Notes under the pieces: generated by a model
What the model was told of the DNA's origin: nothing
Databases searched by the model: none
Seen by the model: the letters and a program-made list of their open reading frames with translations, nothing else
In this document: piece after piece, positions 32,483-43,427 of the stretch
Position numbering within the stretch: position 1 is the first letter of the stretch
Layout of the letters: the number at the start of each line of letters is the position of its first letter
Assembly (NCBI RefSeq): GCF_026914185.1
Contig: NC_070569.1
Coordinates: 3,472,001 to 3,536,000, forward strand
Reading direction: 5' to 3'
Source: Puccinia triticina
Taxonomy: Eukaryota > Basidiomycota > Pucciniomycetes > Pucciniales > Pucciniaceae
DNA: 64,000 bases
Translations under genes and position numbers: made by a program

Positions 32483-33748
32483 TTCCCTGTCGATTATTCA
32501 TGTAGTACAGTAGAACTCGCCCTAACCCACACCTGGCAAAACCTACAAGACCTAGGTCTCCCAATGTGGGGCAAGCCCAAAAAGTGGTCTTAACCCATAA
32601 ACCTGTCATCACCTGTAACCCATAGCACTTGGGTCTCCTAACCAGAAACTTCCTGTCTCAACCCATAACTTCGACCACGGTTGAACAAAGTTTTAACAAT
32701 TTCCATTCCTCTTCCCCTCAGAATCCTCACAACTTGGTACTTCTACACGTAAAACACCATAATTCAAATTAACATGCTGCATCTCTGGCTCAATGAAAAA
32801 AAACTCCCCAGTCTTCATAAGTTGTGCAGGAAAACTTGCTTGTTAAGTTTTGCCAATAAAAATGGTTTGCCTTCAAAGATTCCTTACAAACATATAGCAA
32901 ACATCTTGTCACTCATTGATAAGGTAAAACAGACATCACTTGATTCTTCAAAAAAAGTGCATAGATTGACTCATGTAGATATGAATGTGTTTACAAAGGA
33001 TTTTGAGGAATAAAAGCCTCTCCAAACCCATAAAGAGATGTGGATTTTGGCAGCCAATGCTAAAGGCTTCCCCAATAAGAGCATGTTTACTGGTTGAGCT
33101 ATTTGCACAAGGTTTGACTTGCAGCTATCACTAACTAAAGTAGCAAGGTGTGATTTGACCATATTGGTGTGTCAGCTTTTTGATATTTTCAGGTGGATAG
33201 CTAGCTTGTGAGCTAGCTGTTTCTCTATGTAGCAAGGGTTAGCTCAAATTGTAGCTTCTTGCTAATTTAGCTGAGGCTTGGCTCAGCCCGGTGTGGTTGA
33301 GTTTGATGGCTAAACTAACTAGCTGCAAGCTGGACTAGCCAACAGTAAACATTCTCTAAATCTCCAAACTAGGGGTCTTGAGAAGTATTTCATGTTAGTG
33401 TATGGGTTAAGAGGAGTAACTGCTCAGACCCATAACCTGTCCACCAGCTGCAGCACAGGCGGGAGTCCATCTGTGGCTGGAATTGCCCATTTGAGTTTTT
33501 AAGAATTTGGAGAATGTATATATGCATGGAAGTAAAAGTGCAGCTCAGAGCTTGAAAAGTTGGTGACAAAAGCATGCGGAATGCATTGGCAATTGGGGGA
33601 AAGCACCATCAGCACAACCCATGGGGAATATGGGGAGCACAGATTGGGGGATGGGAATAGAGATGCAATATTGGTACCAGCGGCCGGTACCCGCAACACT
33701 GAAACAAATACAATACATGTAGTGTATCTGGTAAACATTCTTCATTTA
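32483..33748. other. No gene recognised
   Basis: AT-rich sequence 3' of DPH2 with no coding or structural feature identified. GCTAGCT-type words recur at about 33190-33350. Confidence 0.35.
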
Positions 33749-34660
33749 TGGTGTTCAAAGTTGGTTTGCATAATTTTACGGACTTACTTCGCGCACTGCG
33801 AAAAGCTCTTCGCGCACTGTGCAGTGCGCAAAGTTTGCAAACACTTCGCGCACTGCGCGTGAAGGGCGCAACTTTTTCAAATTATTTTTTGACCAATCAA
33901 TAGAAAAGCTTATTATTGTCCTCTGTGAATTTATTTGGAGTTTTTTGAAGCTTCCTTGTATGCTTAAAAATCCCACCAATAAAAAAAACAAGTACAGCCA
34001 TTTGGGGACCTGGAATTCATATTCCCACCAGTCAAAAAATCCAAATAATTTAGTGAATAATGATACATATGAATTCAAACTTTTTAGAATTTTTTGGCCA
34101 CTTTGTGCAAGAATAAGGCTTTCAAAAATTAGGAAAGTTCACCACTTACTGGCGCATTTTGGCATATCTTGAGAAACAGTTACTGGTTTTTGAAAGCCTT
34201 GTCCTTGTACAAAGTGGCCAAAAAGTTCTAAAACTTTTAAATACATGTTTAATATGATTCAATAAATTAATTGGATTTTTTGGCCTGTGGGAATATGAAT
34301 TCCAGGTCCCCAAATGGCTGTACTTGTTTTTTTTATTGGTGGGATTTTTAAGCATACAAGGAAGCTTCAAAAAACTCCAAATAAATTCACAGAGGACAAT
34401 AATAAGCTTTTCTATTGATTGGTCAAAAAATAATTTGAAAAAGTTGCGCCCTTCACGCGCAGTGCGCGAAGTGTTTGCAAACTTCGCGCACTGCACAGTG
34501 CGCGAAGAGCTTTTCGCAGTGCGCGAAGTAAGTCCGTAATTTTATGCATGCATAAATCATAAAATCATAAAATCTTTTTTGCAAGATATCTGAATGTCTG
34601 ATTATGTAATACAAAATTTCCTCACCAAAATATTTTTATGATTTTATGATTTATGCATAA
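33749..34660. mobile_element. Older MITE split by the foldback element at 33779
   Basis: Left end GGTGTTCAAAGTTGGTTTGCATAA (33750 on) matches the element at 43004. After the insertion, sequence resumes with CATAAATCATAAAATCATAAAA and then TTTTATGATTTTATGA-type arms to about 34660. The expected right terminus is not recognisable, so it is a truncated or decayed copy. Confidence 0.5.
33779..34536. mobile_element. 758-bp foldback element, copy 1
   Basis: Ends CGGACTTACTTCGCGCACTG and its complement. The flanking duplication TAATTTTA is at 33771-33778 and 34537-34544. The two arms (about 375 bp each) are near-perfect complements, diverging only in a stretch of about 60 bp towards the centre. Outer parts contain TTCGCGCACTG words repeated three to four times; inner parts are AT-rich. 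Open frames of about 100 codons appear in mirror pairs as a consequence of the symmetry and are not taken as genes. Confidence 0.94.
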
Positions 34661-36286
34661 ATTAGGGGTTTCTTTCCATTCAAACACAAAAACATTAGGA
34701 ACATCACACAAAAAAAAAAACCTGCTATGTATCTGGTGATTTACATCAGGAGCATTTTGCAAAAAAATGTCCCCCAGATATGTGCTACATAAGTTGGCTT
34801 GGCTGGGGCTTTCCGGGGTCCTGATGGCCAGTTGAAGCACCAGTGTATCAGCAAAAGTGTCTTGGACCATCCCAGGTGTCCTGCTGTCCAGCAGTCATGG
34901 TGGCTTCTTGCTATGGCTGCTTTTATTGTGTTGTCTGTGGGGACTACTACTCATCAATCCCAATACAGTACTCCGTCCGTGTATGTGTAATCTTTTGCCT
35001 TGGCCCCAATACCCTGTGTGATTGCCATTGGTCTGCTATCAGTGGGGGTGGCATTTCAAATAAGACTTATCAATTCAGTATCAGTTGGAATTAGGTGGGC
35101 CTCCGGGTAATTGGGTTCCTCAACCCCCAATATGTTGATCTCAAACAATCTGTTGGCGTCTTCCAAGGCCACGGTTTCTCCAACAAACCATTTTTCAATT
35201 TTGGACCAGGAAAGTTTGGAAACCGCCACAAAGTTCTCCAGAGTAATGTTTTGTGGTTTCAGGAGTTAGCCAAACATCATTTTTTCCTCCTTGCTAGGGG
35301 CAAAGTCAGGTCACCTGGATAATGTGTCTGGTTTGGTAGCCTGTCGCCCTGGGCAAAACACAATTTCAAAGTCAAAATTTCCGTGCTTGACGCCTTGTGA
35401 GACTCTTTCTGTTCATAAAACTTTCCAGGTTCCGGTGATTGGTATACAAGATGGGTTTCCCTCCAGGTATTGACGCCACTACAATCGCCAACAGCTCTTT
35501 GATGAATATTTTGTAGTTTCTTTCTGCTTGGATTAAGGATCTGGATGTGAGAATTCCAGCTCAGGGAAACGGGGCCATTCTCATGAATTGAGAAAGGTGC
35601 CGCAAACCAAACCAGCTGCGGAAAATAGTAAGCAAACGCGAACCACTTCTGCAGTCCAAATCAGAAGCTGCAGGAGTTGTGAAACTAAAATTATCTTTTG
35701 ATTTTTATAGTTCCAGCAAACGTGAGCGGGCAGATTAGGCTCAAGTAAAATCCTGGCCCACAATCACTCAAAGAGAGAATCACAGTTAGCGCCAAAGGTA
35801 AGTGACTGCAGATAACTCAAGAGATGATAAGATAGACACTAATGTGCTATCATTCTTTAGGCAAAACTGTCAAGAACAACCAGACCGATCAACCCAATAC
35901 TGCTCAAAGAGACAGTGAAAATATTGGTGAGTATTGTGTCCTCAGCCTCGTTGAGCAATAACAAAAGACAGTGACTGATGCAACAATGTTCTGTAACCAG
36001 ACAGTGTCACATCACTCCTTAGTTGTTTTGCAGAGGCTACATGAGGGAATTCCTAGGTCAAAATACCAAATCACGCAAGGAGAACGAAATCTCCAAGGAG
36101 AGAAAAAGGCAGATCAAGACATAAGATTGAGTGGTGCATTGAACTCAATCTTTTTCCTCAAAAGACAAACTCTCAATTTCTCTTTATTTCTCAGTAGAGA
36201 GAGGCCCTTGTTCCTTCTCTTAGGTAATTCTCTTACTAGTCAGATTCTTTTATTACTCATTAGTCTCAACAGTCTCAGGAATTGGC
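34661..36286. other. No gene recognised
   Basis: Several short open stretches on the plus strand (34.8-35.5 kb) show no recognisable domain or conserved motif. No RNA or repeat boundary seen. Confidence 0.35.
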
Positions 36287-37042
36287 CTAATGTTCATGCC
36301 TAGTCACTTGGCAACTTGGCCTCTCGGCCAAGGCAAAGGACCTATCATAAAACCACCGCATACCTAGATTGTTGCCAATTGATGTGGGTCGGCGAGGTTG
36401 TTTGGCCCTAGTTACGGTTGTGCGGAGGGTGGGGAAAGTATGAGTTGGAGCATTAGCGTGTGAATGAGTGGAAGGTAACATTTGCCCAGGTGGGGGCGTT
36501 TTGGTTGAGCAAATGGAGTGCCATGCCGGGGTGCACATTGTGGGGATTGAGGGGAGCGTCGAGGATACCAATCAGGGTGGGGTAGTGAGGGTGCGTTGTT
36601 ATGTCAACAAAAGTATAGCCAAGGTTCGGCGGTAGGCTGAAATCATAACGGGGGCGAATGGCCTGATTGATTGAGAGATGAAGTAAAACTGTAAAGGTTT
36701 GAGAGGGTGATGGTGTAATTTGGCGTGTGGTGAAGGCGCCAGGAGCGGCAAGGGAAAACATTTGGACTGTGGTTATGGAGATGCAGGCCGCAGGGGATCA
36801 TGAGTATTGAGGAAGAATCCATGTGTATGGGCGGCAACAAGGGTCCGTTGAGCTGATTGTGTTGAACTTTGCAAGACAAAGTCAAGGGTTTGGGTAAGGT
36901 TAAAAAGAGACAGATGGGTTGAGGTGAACGGCAGGGGATCCGGTTTTGTCCTACCCCCTCCCTGGAGCGCGCTAATCATTTGATTAGGCCCCCCTTGAAA
37001 TTCAATTTGACCAACCCAATTTTGCTTGTTGCTGTAGCACAA
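36287..37042 (-). pseudogene. Unidentified frame-broken coding remnant
   Basis: Minus-strand frames in succession look protein-like (LSLFNLTQTLDFVLQSS; SLPPNLGYTFVDITTHPHY; ILDAPLNPHNVHPGMAL; NNLGMRWFYDRSFALAER) but need at least two frame changes and stop read-throughs to join. The family is not recognised. It lies directly downstream, in minus sense, of a gypsy reverse transcriptase fragment, yet does not read as the expected continuation of pol, so it may be a separate element or a dead host gene. Confidence 0.3.
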
Positions 37043-37239
37043 GCTGGAGGGTCAATCCGAGGTGCCCCTTGGGTATTTGGGGATTATTTTCAACTTTTTA
37101 TGCGCTTTTTGCTAATGAGCACAGGCAAAAACCATGATCTTGCCTTCTGTGATTCTGTGATTTTAATAAACTTGGATTGGTGTCTTCTACTTTTTAGCAT
37201 TTCACACGGAGGGCAGCCTTTTCACGCACTCATCCCCTC

Positions 37240-39390
37240 CGCAGCTATCTCTATCCCACAGAGTAGTCCCCAAAATGGCTTTGTCCATCCTGCCCAGTAA
37301 AATGCCTCACATGAAGATTTGGAAGAAACTAGGTGCTCCCATGTCAGCCTTAGAGATACATCAAGTATCCAAAAGACTGCAATAACTTAGTAAATAATAA
37401 TTATTATTAAATTATTATTGCAGAATCAGATTCCTCATCATAAATTAAGGGGGGTCACCCACTTAAAGTACCCCCTTATTCCTATTCCTTCCTGTACTAA
37501 TTGTATAAATAAGAATTGGCCCCAGAAAGCGACCAAAAATAGTATTACATACATAAATTTAGTAAAACAAACAATGTACATAAAATTAAACTGCTGTACA
37601 TTAATGAGTAATATTACTCGTGTAAAAATACCCCGTGAAAGTATTATGTAGACTTCTACTGAAGCTCTTTCACATGGCAATTGGTTATAAACATGTCATG
37701 TGACAGAGTCAGGGAAATTAGTCTATTACAATACAATTAAATTACCCACAGCCAAGCCCTGTTCACGGCTACACCCCTGGATACTCCCATAGGGAGAAAA
37801 AGACTCAGTGTTTACGCCCACTGAAGTCCCCTCTATAAATAGAGGCCTATTTGGCCCTCAGGAAAAGATCCCCCAGACCATTCACCGCCCATAAACTGTA
37901 AGTTTGCCATGAATATTCTCCTCTGCTACATTTGTAGCCACTTTTCCTTATAAACCATCCCCAGCACGTAAAATCCACTGGATTAAACCCTTCAAATCAT
38001 CAAAAATCCCTTATTAGCATATTTAAAGCTTTATCCTTATAAGTAGTTGCCGTAAGACCACCGCCTCTGTCAAGCAGCCAATCAGTTTAAGCGCTTACAA
38101 CATACTTTTACGCCAAATTAATTCCCTGTAATTAATAATTACATAATTAATTCCTCCTCTGTTACAGAGTGTTAAAGCCCTTGTAGTGGCCATATTTGCC
38201 ACGTAACAAGCTTGGTAATTTAAATTACCAGTGTTTACATCAGCACAGTTATAGTGCTAGGGCCCAAAACCCTTATTTTTGATGTGTTTTTGCCCTAAGC
38301 TTCATAAACAGAGCTGTCATCCCATGGGTCCAAACGGCATTGTTAATGGGGCAAATTTTCCAGCACGGCATACAAATGCCAATTTGTCCTCATCCCCTTT
38401 GGCTAACCTCAAATTGCCATAGGGGTTCTGCAGATCTAGTTTAGTGAATTTTTCAGCATTCAGTAAACTGTTGACCAGATCCATTGTGAGTGGAAGTGGG
38501 TATTTATTTTTTACTCTAATTGAATTCAATTTCCGTTAGTCAAAGCATGGCCAGAGTTTACCGTCTTCCTTCCCGGTAAACAGCACTGGAGCTGCCCACG
38601 GGGACTTTGTCCTTCTGATTGTCCCATTTTCCAGACCCTCCCTGATCAGCTTATCCAGCGCGTAGTTTTTGGCGGGCAATAAGGGTATTACCCGGCTAGT
38701 CTGAGGCATTGCCCCTGGGATCAACTCCACTCGGAAATCATACTTTTGTCTGGGGGGCAGTTGTTGTGCCTCTGACTTGCACAAAATTTGTAGATAAAAG
38801 TGGTACTGCTTGGGGACCATTTCCTCTGTAGACATGGCTGGTTTGGCACTCTTGGCCTCCGCTGCAATTCTTGCTGAAGTCAACAAAGAAGCTTTTGCGG
38901 CTCCAAATTCTCTTGTCTCCTGTGGCGTCGGCTCAGGTTCCATCTCGGCAAATTTAGAAATTGTGCCCAATTGCCAGTTGTCCTCAAACATTCAGATAGA
39001 GGGGTTTTTATGAACTCACATTGCAGGGGTGTTTCCTTGCAAAAAGTGCGCACCCCCTTGTCTATTAACCTTGCTTGCCTCGCTACGGGCTCCTCCCCGT
39101 CGCTGGAGGTTTTTTTTTGGTAATGACGAAGCCGCCAAAGCGGTTGCGAGTGGGTTGTCATGGGTTCTAATGATTATCAATTGTGTGGGTCCGCCATTGT
39201 CACATCCATGCAAGTCGCCAGATGACCCCCTATTTGTCATTGTTAGGTCCTGTGGGAATAGTTCTAGGAAACATGGTGGGTGCAGTGCTGGTTTCCCGTT
39301 TTGGGATGAAAATTGACCCGCTACCCGGGTCCGGTTTTCCATCTTGTAGGTAACATGGGATGAGTGAGAGCTCATAAATATCATCTATCA
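37240..39390 (-). pseudogene. Ty3/gypsy pol fragment interrupted by a solo LTR
   Basis: From right to left: a pre-RT spacer with CKETPLQCEFIKTPL, then QLPPRQKYDFRVELIPG, SPWAAPVLFTGKEDGKL, PCFD*RKLNSIRVKNKYPLP, KLDLQNPYGNLRLAKGDED and MPFGPMG. There the solo LTR 37342-38319 intervenes, and the frame resumes APSFFQIFM*GILLGRMDK before fading at about 37240. Stops occur where FDY and FMN are expected in the family. Same family as 1257-2330. Confidence 0.82.
37342..38319 (+). mobile_element. Solo LTR, copy 2 (978 bp)
   Basis: TGTCAGCC...GAGCTGTCA, flanked by the 5-bp duplication TCCCA (37337-37341 and 38320-38324). It is alignable end to end with 176-1169, with scattered substitutions and small indels. 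The TATA-like TATAAATA is conserved at 37834-37841. Confidence 0.92.
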
Positions 39391-39914
39391 TTTTTGTGAA
39401 ATTCAGGGGGGGAGAGAGGTTTGCGTGTGGAAGCTTTGTCCCTGCGGTGGTGTAGCAGCTTTGACATCTAGTTATTAAAATTTCATAGACTTCTTTCCCT
39501 ATCTTTGGTTAACTTCAAGCTGGCAGCGTTGCAGGTGAATAAAAAGCTCAACAAGTCCATTTATTTCCATCTGGAGAGCAATAAATTTTTTCAGGACACT
39601 CCAAAAAAGCAGAATTCCTTTTTGAAATGGAGTAGGAAATATACCACCTGCTTCTTCAGGAGACAAAGGAAAAATAATTACTCATTGAAAGTTACTCATA
39701 CTTCTAACAGTCACAAGGAAGAGTTTTCTAACAAATTATTTTTGCCATATAATCCAGTGGCAGAACTTGTTGCCTTTAGTTCTGTTTGAGTTTGTGCTCA
39801 TTTAGCTATATTTTGCTTACATCTTTGGGTGCAATTTTACTTGCACATTGGAGAAATTCCTGTCAATTGTGAATAAATCTGGAATTTCAGATTTTGCGGG
39901 GAAATCTGAACTTT
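39391..39914. other. No gene recognised
   Basis: A short Lys/Asn-rich open stretch at 39505-39789 (+) shows no motif. Nothing else identified. Confidence 0.35.
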
Positions 39915-40078
39915 GGAACTCTGGATCACTCTGCCCTGGGGATCATTGGGGACCTAGATTTTCCTGTGAAATATGGAGGACTTCCTGACAATCTGGAAAG
40001 TCAGATCTGAGCCACCAGATTTCAGATTTCACAGGGAAATCTAGGTCTCCAATGATCCCCAAAGTGGTTCAGAGTTCC
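39915..40078. repeat. Hairpin with GGAGGACTTCC in the loop
   Basis: Arm GGAACTCTGGATCACTCTGC and on (39915-39972) pairs imperfectly with 40026-40078, which ends GGTTCAGAGTTCC. Shared words include GGGGATCATTGG and AGATTT(T)CC(T)GTGAAAT. The loop side has ATGGAGGACTTCCTGAC, a word shared with 42590-42812, 52231-52360 and 63600-63748. Confidence 0.65.
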
Positions 40079-40409
40079 AGATTCCAGATTCCTTTGCAAA
40101 ATCTGGAATTCCAGATTTATTTGAAGTCAATGGGAATTCCTCCATTTGATTACTTCCCCAAGACCCTAGCAGTTGTGGATGTAGACACAAAGATTCTATA
40201 TTTTGAAGGATGCCAATTGGGACGGGTGTTTGAGGCCGCCCAAAACCGGGCAGGTTTGGGCCAGAGGAAGACATCACTTTTGCAGATTATTTTAATATTG
40301 GCTTGGCCCATTCAAGTCAGTAAACGGTGCAGGTGGCTGTGGGGTCAACCCTAGAGACATTAAGATGTCCTAAGGGTTTCAAATAAACTAAAATTAAATA
40401 ATAAATATA

Positions 40410-41167
40410 CGGACTTACTTCGCGCACTGCGAAAAGCTCTTCGCGCACTGTGCAGTGCGCGAAGTTTGCAAACACTTCGCGCACTGCGCGTGAAGGGCGC
40501 AACTTTTTCAAATTATTTTTTGACCAATCAATAGACAAGCTTATTATTGTCCTCTGTGAATTTATTTGGAGTTTTTTGAAGCTTCCTTGTATGCTTAAAA
40601 ATCCCACCAATAAAAAAAACAAGTACAGCCATTTGGGGACCTGGAATTCATATTCCCACAGGCCAAAAAATCCAATTAATTTATTGAATCATATTAAACA
40701 TGTATTTAAAAGTTTTAGAACTTTTTGGCCACTTTGTACAAGGACAAGGCTTTCAAAAACCAGTAACTGTTTCTCAAGATATGCCAAAATGCGCCAGTAA
40801 GTGGTGAACTTTCCTAATTTTTGAAAGCCTTATTCTTGCACAAAGTGGCCAAAAAATTCTAAAAAGTTTGAATTCATATGTATCATTATTCACTAAATTA
40901 TTTGGATTTTTTGACTGGTGGGAATATGAATTCCAGGTCCCCAAATGGCTGTACTTGTTTTTTTTATTGGTGGGATTTTTAAGCATACAAGGAAGCTTCA
41001 AAAAACTCCAAATAAATTCACAGAGGACAATAATAAGCTTTTCTATTGATTGGTCAAAAAATAATTTGAAAAAGTTGCGCCCTTCACGCGCAGTGCGCGA
41101 AGTGTTTGCAAACTTCGCGCACTGCACAGTGCGCGAAGAGCTTTTCGCAGTGCGCGAAGTAAGTCCG
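40410..41167. mobile_element. 758-bp foldback element, copy 2 (inverted relative to copy 1)
   Basis: Same length and ends as 33779-34536. The flanking duplication TAAATATA is at 40402-40409 and 41168-41175. The asymmetric central segment shows it lies in the opposite orientation to copy 1 (its left arm carries CAGGCCAAAAAATCCAATTA, which is copy 1's right arm). Only a few differences separate the copies. Confidence 0.95.
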
Positions 41168-41175
41168 TAAATATA

Positions 41176-42405
41176 TCATTAATTAAGAAAGTTACAAAAA
41201 TCAAGAGAATGTGAAGCAAGCACAAGAAAGTGCAAAATTTCAAGAGCGCTCAAGATAGCGCAGAAGAGAGTGGAGAGTGAGAAGAAAGAGAGAGCGCACT
41301 AAAAGTAAGAAAGTGAGAAAATGTAATACATAAACAAAGAGTAAAATATTACAAGCAGACTAATATAAACAGAAACAAGACTTAAAATGCTATTACAAAA
41401 GTCAGTATGAGGACACCATCCTCAACAAACTCAGAAAATATCCACAAGACCCAAGGATCCTAGTCATGACCATAGCTGCTCTTCATTCTTCTGTTTACCT
41501 TATTACATGACTTCCTTTGAAACTTACAGTGAAAGTGTTAAAACGTACTTGTTGGAGAAAGCGCCTAGGACTACCTTCCTATAAAGGAAGCCCTATCATC
41601 ATCCCCTCTACAGGAGGATTATATTGATTACTTCCTCTAATTCTCCCCTTTTCCTTTATTATCTTATAATATCAATATCTTCACCATCATTTTGAGGTTT
41701 GATAGTAAGAACCTGTTGAGCTTTCTAGCCAACAAGAAACTATTGCAATCAGAACGTATCCCAATTGTTACTCCTATATGCTTGTATTGGAGAGGGCAGG
41801 TTTACCGGCTAATACAGTCTAATAAGACTAGAAAGTATCCACTCCTCAAGTGTAGATAACAAGATTAAATTCATCAATTAATTATTCTTTTGATCAAATC
41901 TTTCTGATCTCCTCCATTTGTTGTATTTAGCCTTTCTTTTCAATAATTCATATCTAGAATTACTGAACTTTTGTCTAGATAAGTCTCTACACAAGATCTA
42001 CAGCTGACACGTGGGCTGCCCAGCGGGCCCCCGCAGGCTTTGGCTATTTGATCCAAGGGTAGGCAGATACCAGATAGTACAAATGTGGATGACAACAAGC
42101 TAGATATTGACAATTCAAGAAGGCAGACAGAGTCCCAGATGTTTTCCCAAGTCCAGAAATTCAATGATCTTGCCTATTTTCACTTCATTGAACTTGGTCC
42201 ATGGGCCACCTCAGGCCGCCTGCAGGCTCCCAAATATCCCGCTGGACATCTGGCCTGGCCGGGCGCCCCTTGGCAGCCTGTGTCCGCCTCATTGCAGACA
42301 CCAAATTGAGGTGATTTTGCCCGGCCCAGCCTGTCTGATTATGTAGCAGGTTGAGCCGGGCTAGCCTGTGGGCAGCCCAAGCCTGCCTGATTGGCATCCT
42401 TAATA
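41176..42405. other. No gene recognised
   Basis: AT-rich to 42 kb, then a GC-richer stretch with repeated GGCAGCC and GGCCTGGC words. No coding or RNA feature identified. Confidence 0.35.
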
Positions 42406-42812
42406 TTGGATGAATTCCCGTTGTCATAGAGCTCTAGATGCCCCTCTAAATCCTAAATTAGGACACCTATCAAAAACTCAAGCAGTGCACATTAAATTAA
42501 TGAACTGTAGGGTTAGGAAAACATTTCCCTTTTTGTCAAAAATTAAGAATTTGGGTGTGTAAATTGAGATCTGGGAGGCTCCCAGACTTGACAGGAAGTC
42601 CTCCATTGGATGACTTCCCGTTGTCATTTAGAGAGCTCCAGATGCCCCTCTAAATCCTAAATTAAGACACCTATCAAAAAATCAACCAGTGCACATGAAA
42701 TCAATAAACTGTAGGGTTGGGAAAACACTTATCTTTTTGTCAAAAATTAAGAATTTGGGTGTGTGAATTGAGATCTGGGAGGCTCCCAGACTTGACGGGA
42801 AGTCCTCCATTG
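42406..42812. repeat. Tandem duplication, 200 bp x 2
   Basis: Units start TTGGATGA(A/C)TTCCCGTTG at 42406 and 42606 and share AGATGCCCCTCTAAATCCTA and AAGAATTTGGGTGTGT. The second unit ends AAGTCCTCCATTG at 42812. Small indels only. Confidence 0.85.
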
Positions 42813-43003
42813 TTGCAGGGAAATCCAGCTTTTGGGGCCCCAGATCACTTCTGGGGGGCCCTCAGATCTTGACGGGAAGTCGCCCATTGCCTGAATTCTT
42901 CTAGGGATGAGTGGACAGACGGAATTCCAACAATTGTGAAGTCCCCTAAAGTTCCCAATCAATTTGCAACATGGAACTCAAAGTTCATGCAAAAATGCAT
43001 TTA

Positions 43004-43198
43004 GGGTGTTCAAAGTTGACTTGCATAAAATCATAACACCATAAAATCATAAAATTCTGAGGTGAAAAAAATATGTACACCCAAACACTCAAATTAGAGC
43101 AACATTTCTAAAATGGTACATATAAAATCATCATTTGAAAGTTTTATGATTTTATGATTTTATGTAATGAAAATTTCATGATTTCAACTTTGAACACC
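43004..43198. mobile_element. Foldback MITE with TTA duplication (195 bp)
   Basis: Ends GGGTGTTCAAAGTTG and CAACTTTGAACACC; flanks TTA (43001-43003 and 43199-43201). Inner arms have ATAAAATCATAAAATC and complements. The TTA duplication suggests a Tourist/PIF-Harbinger-type MITE. It is about 230 bp upstream of the DBP9 start. Confidence 0.72.
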
Positions 43199-43427
43199 TT
43201 AATTGCCTTTCAAGAATTGCCAAGTTGCTGTGGTGTGAAATTGAAGGATCTGGTGCGACGATTGCTTCCAGCGAGAGTTTCACATGACTTTCACAAGCTG
43301 ATCATTTCAAATTGAATACCAAGTTCAATTCATTATGCTTCCGAATTCTTTCTCCACCATTTTGCAGAAGTCAGAACCTGGCGTATCAACTTGAACTTCG
43401 TTCGACGATAATCTCGTACATAAAAGG

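Noticed and set aside
33776..34496. Open frames of 100-117 codons in the 758-bp foldback elements, repeated at 40317-41170
   Set aside because: They occur as mirror pairs on both strands because the element is its own reverse complement. No domain, no start context and no splice support.
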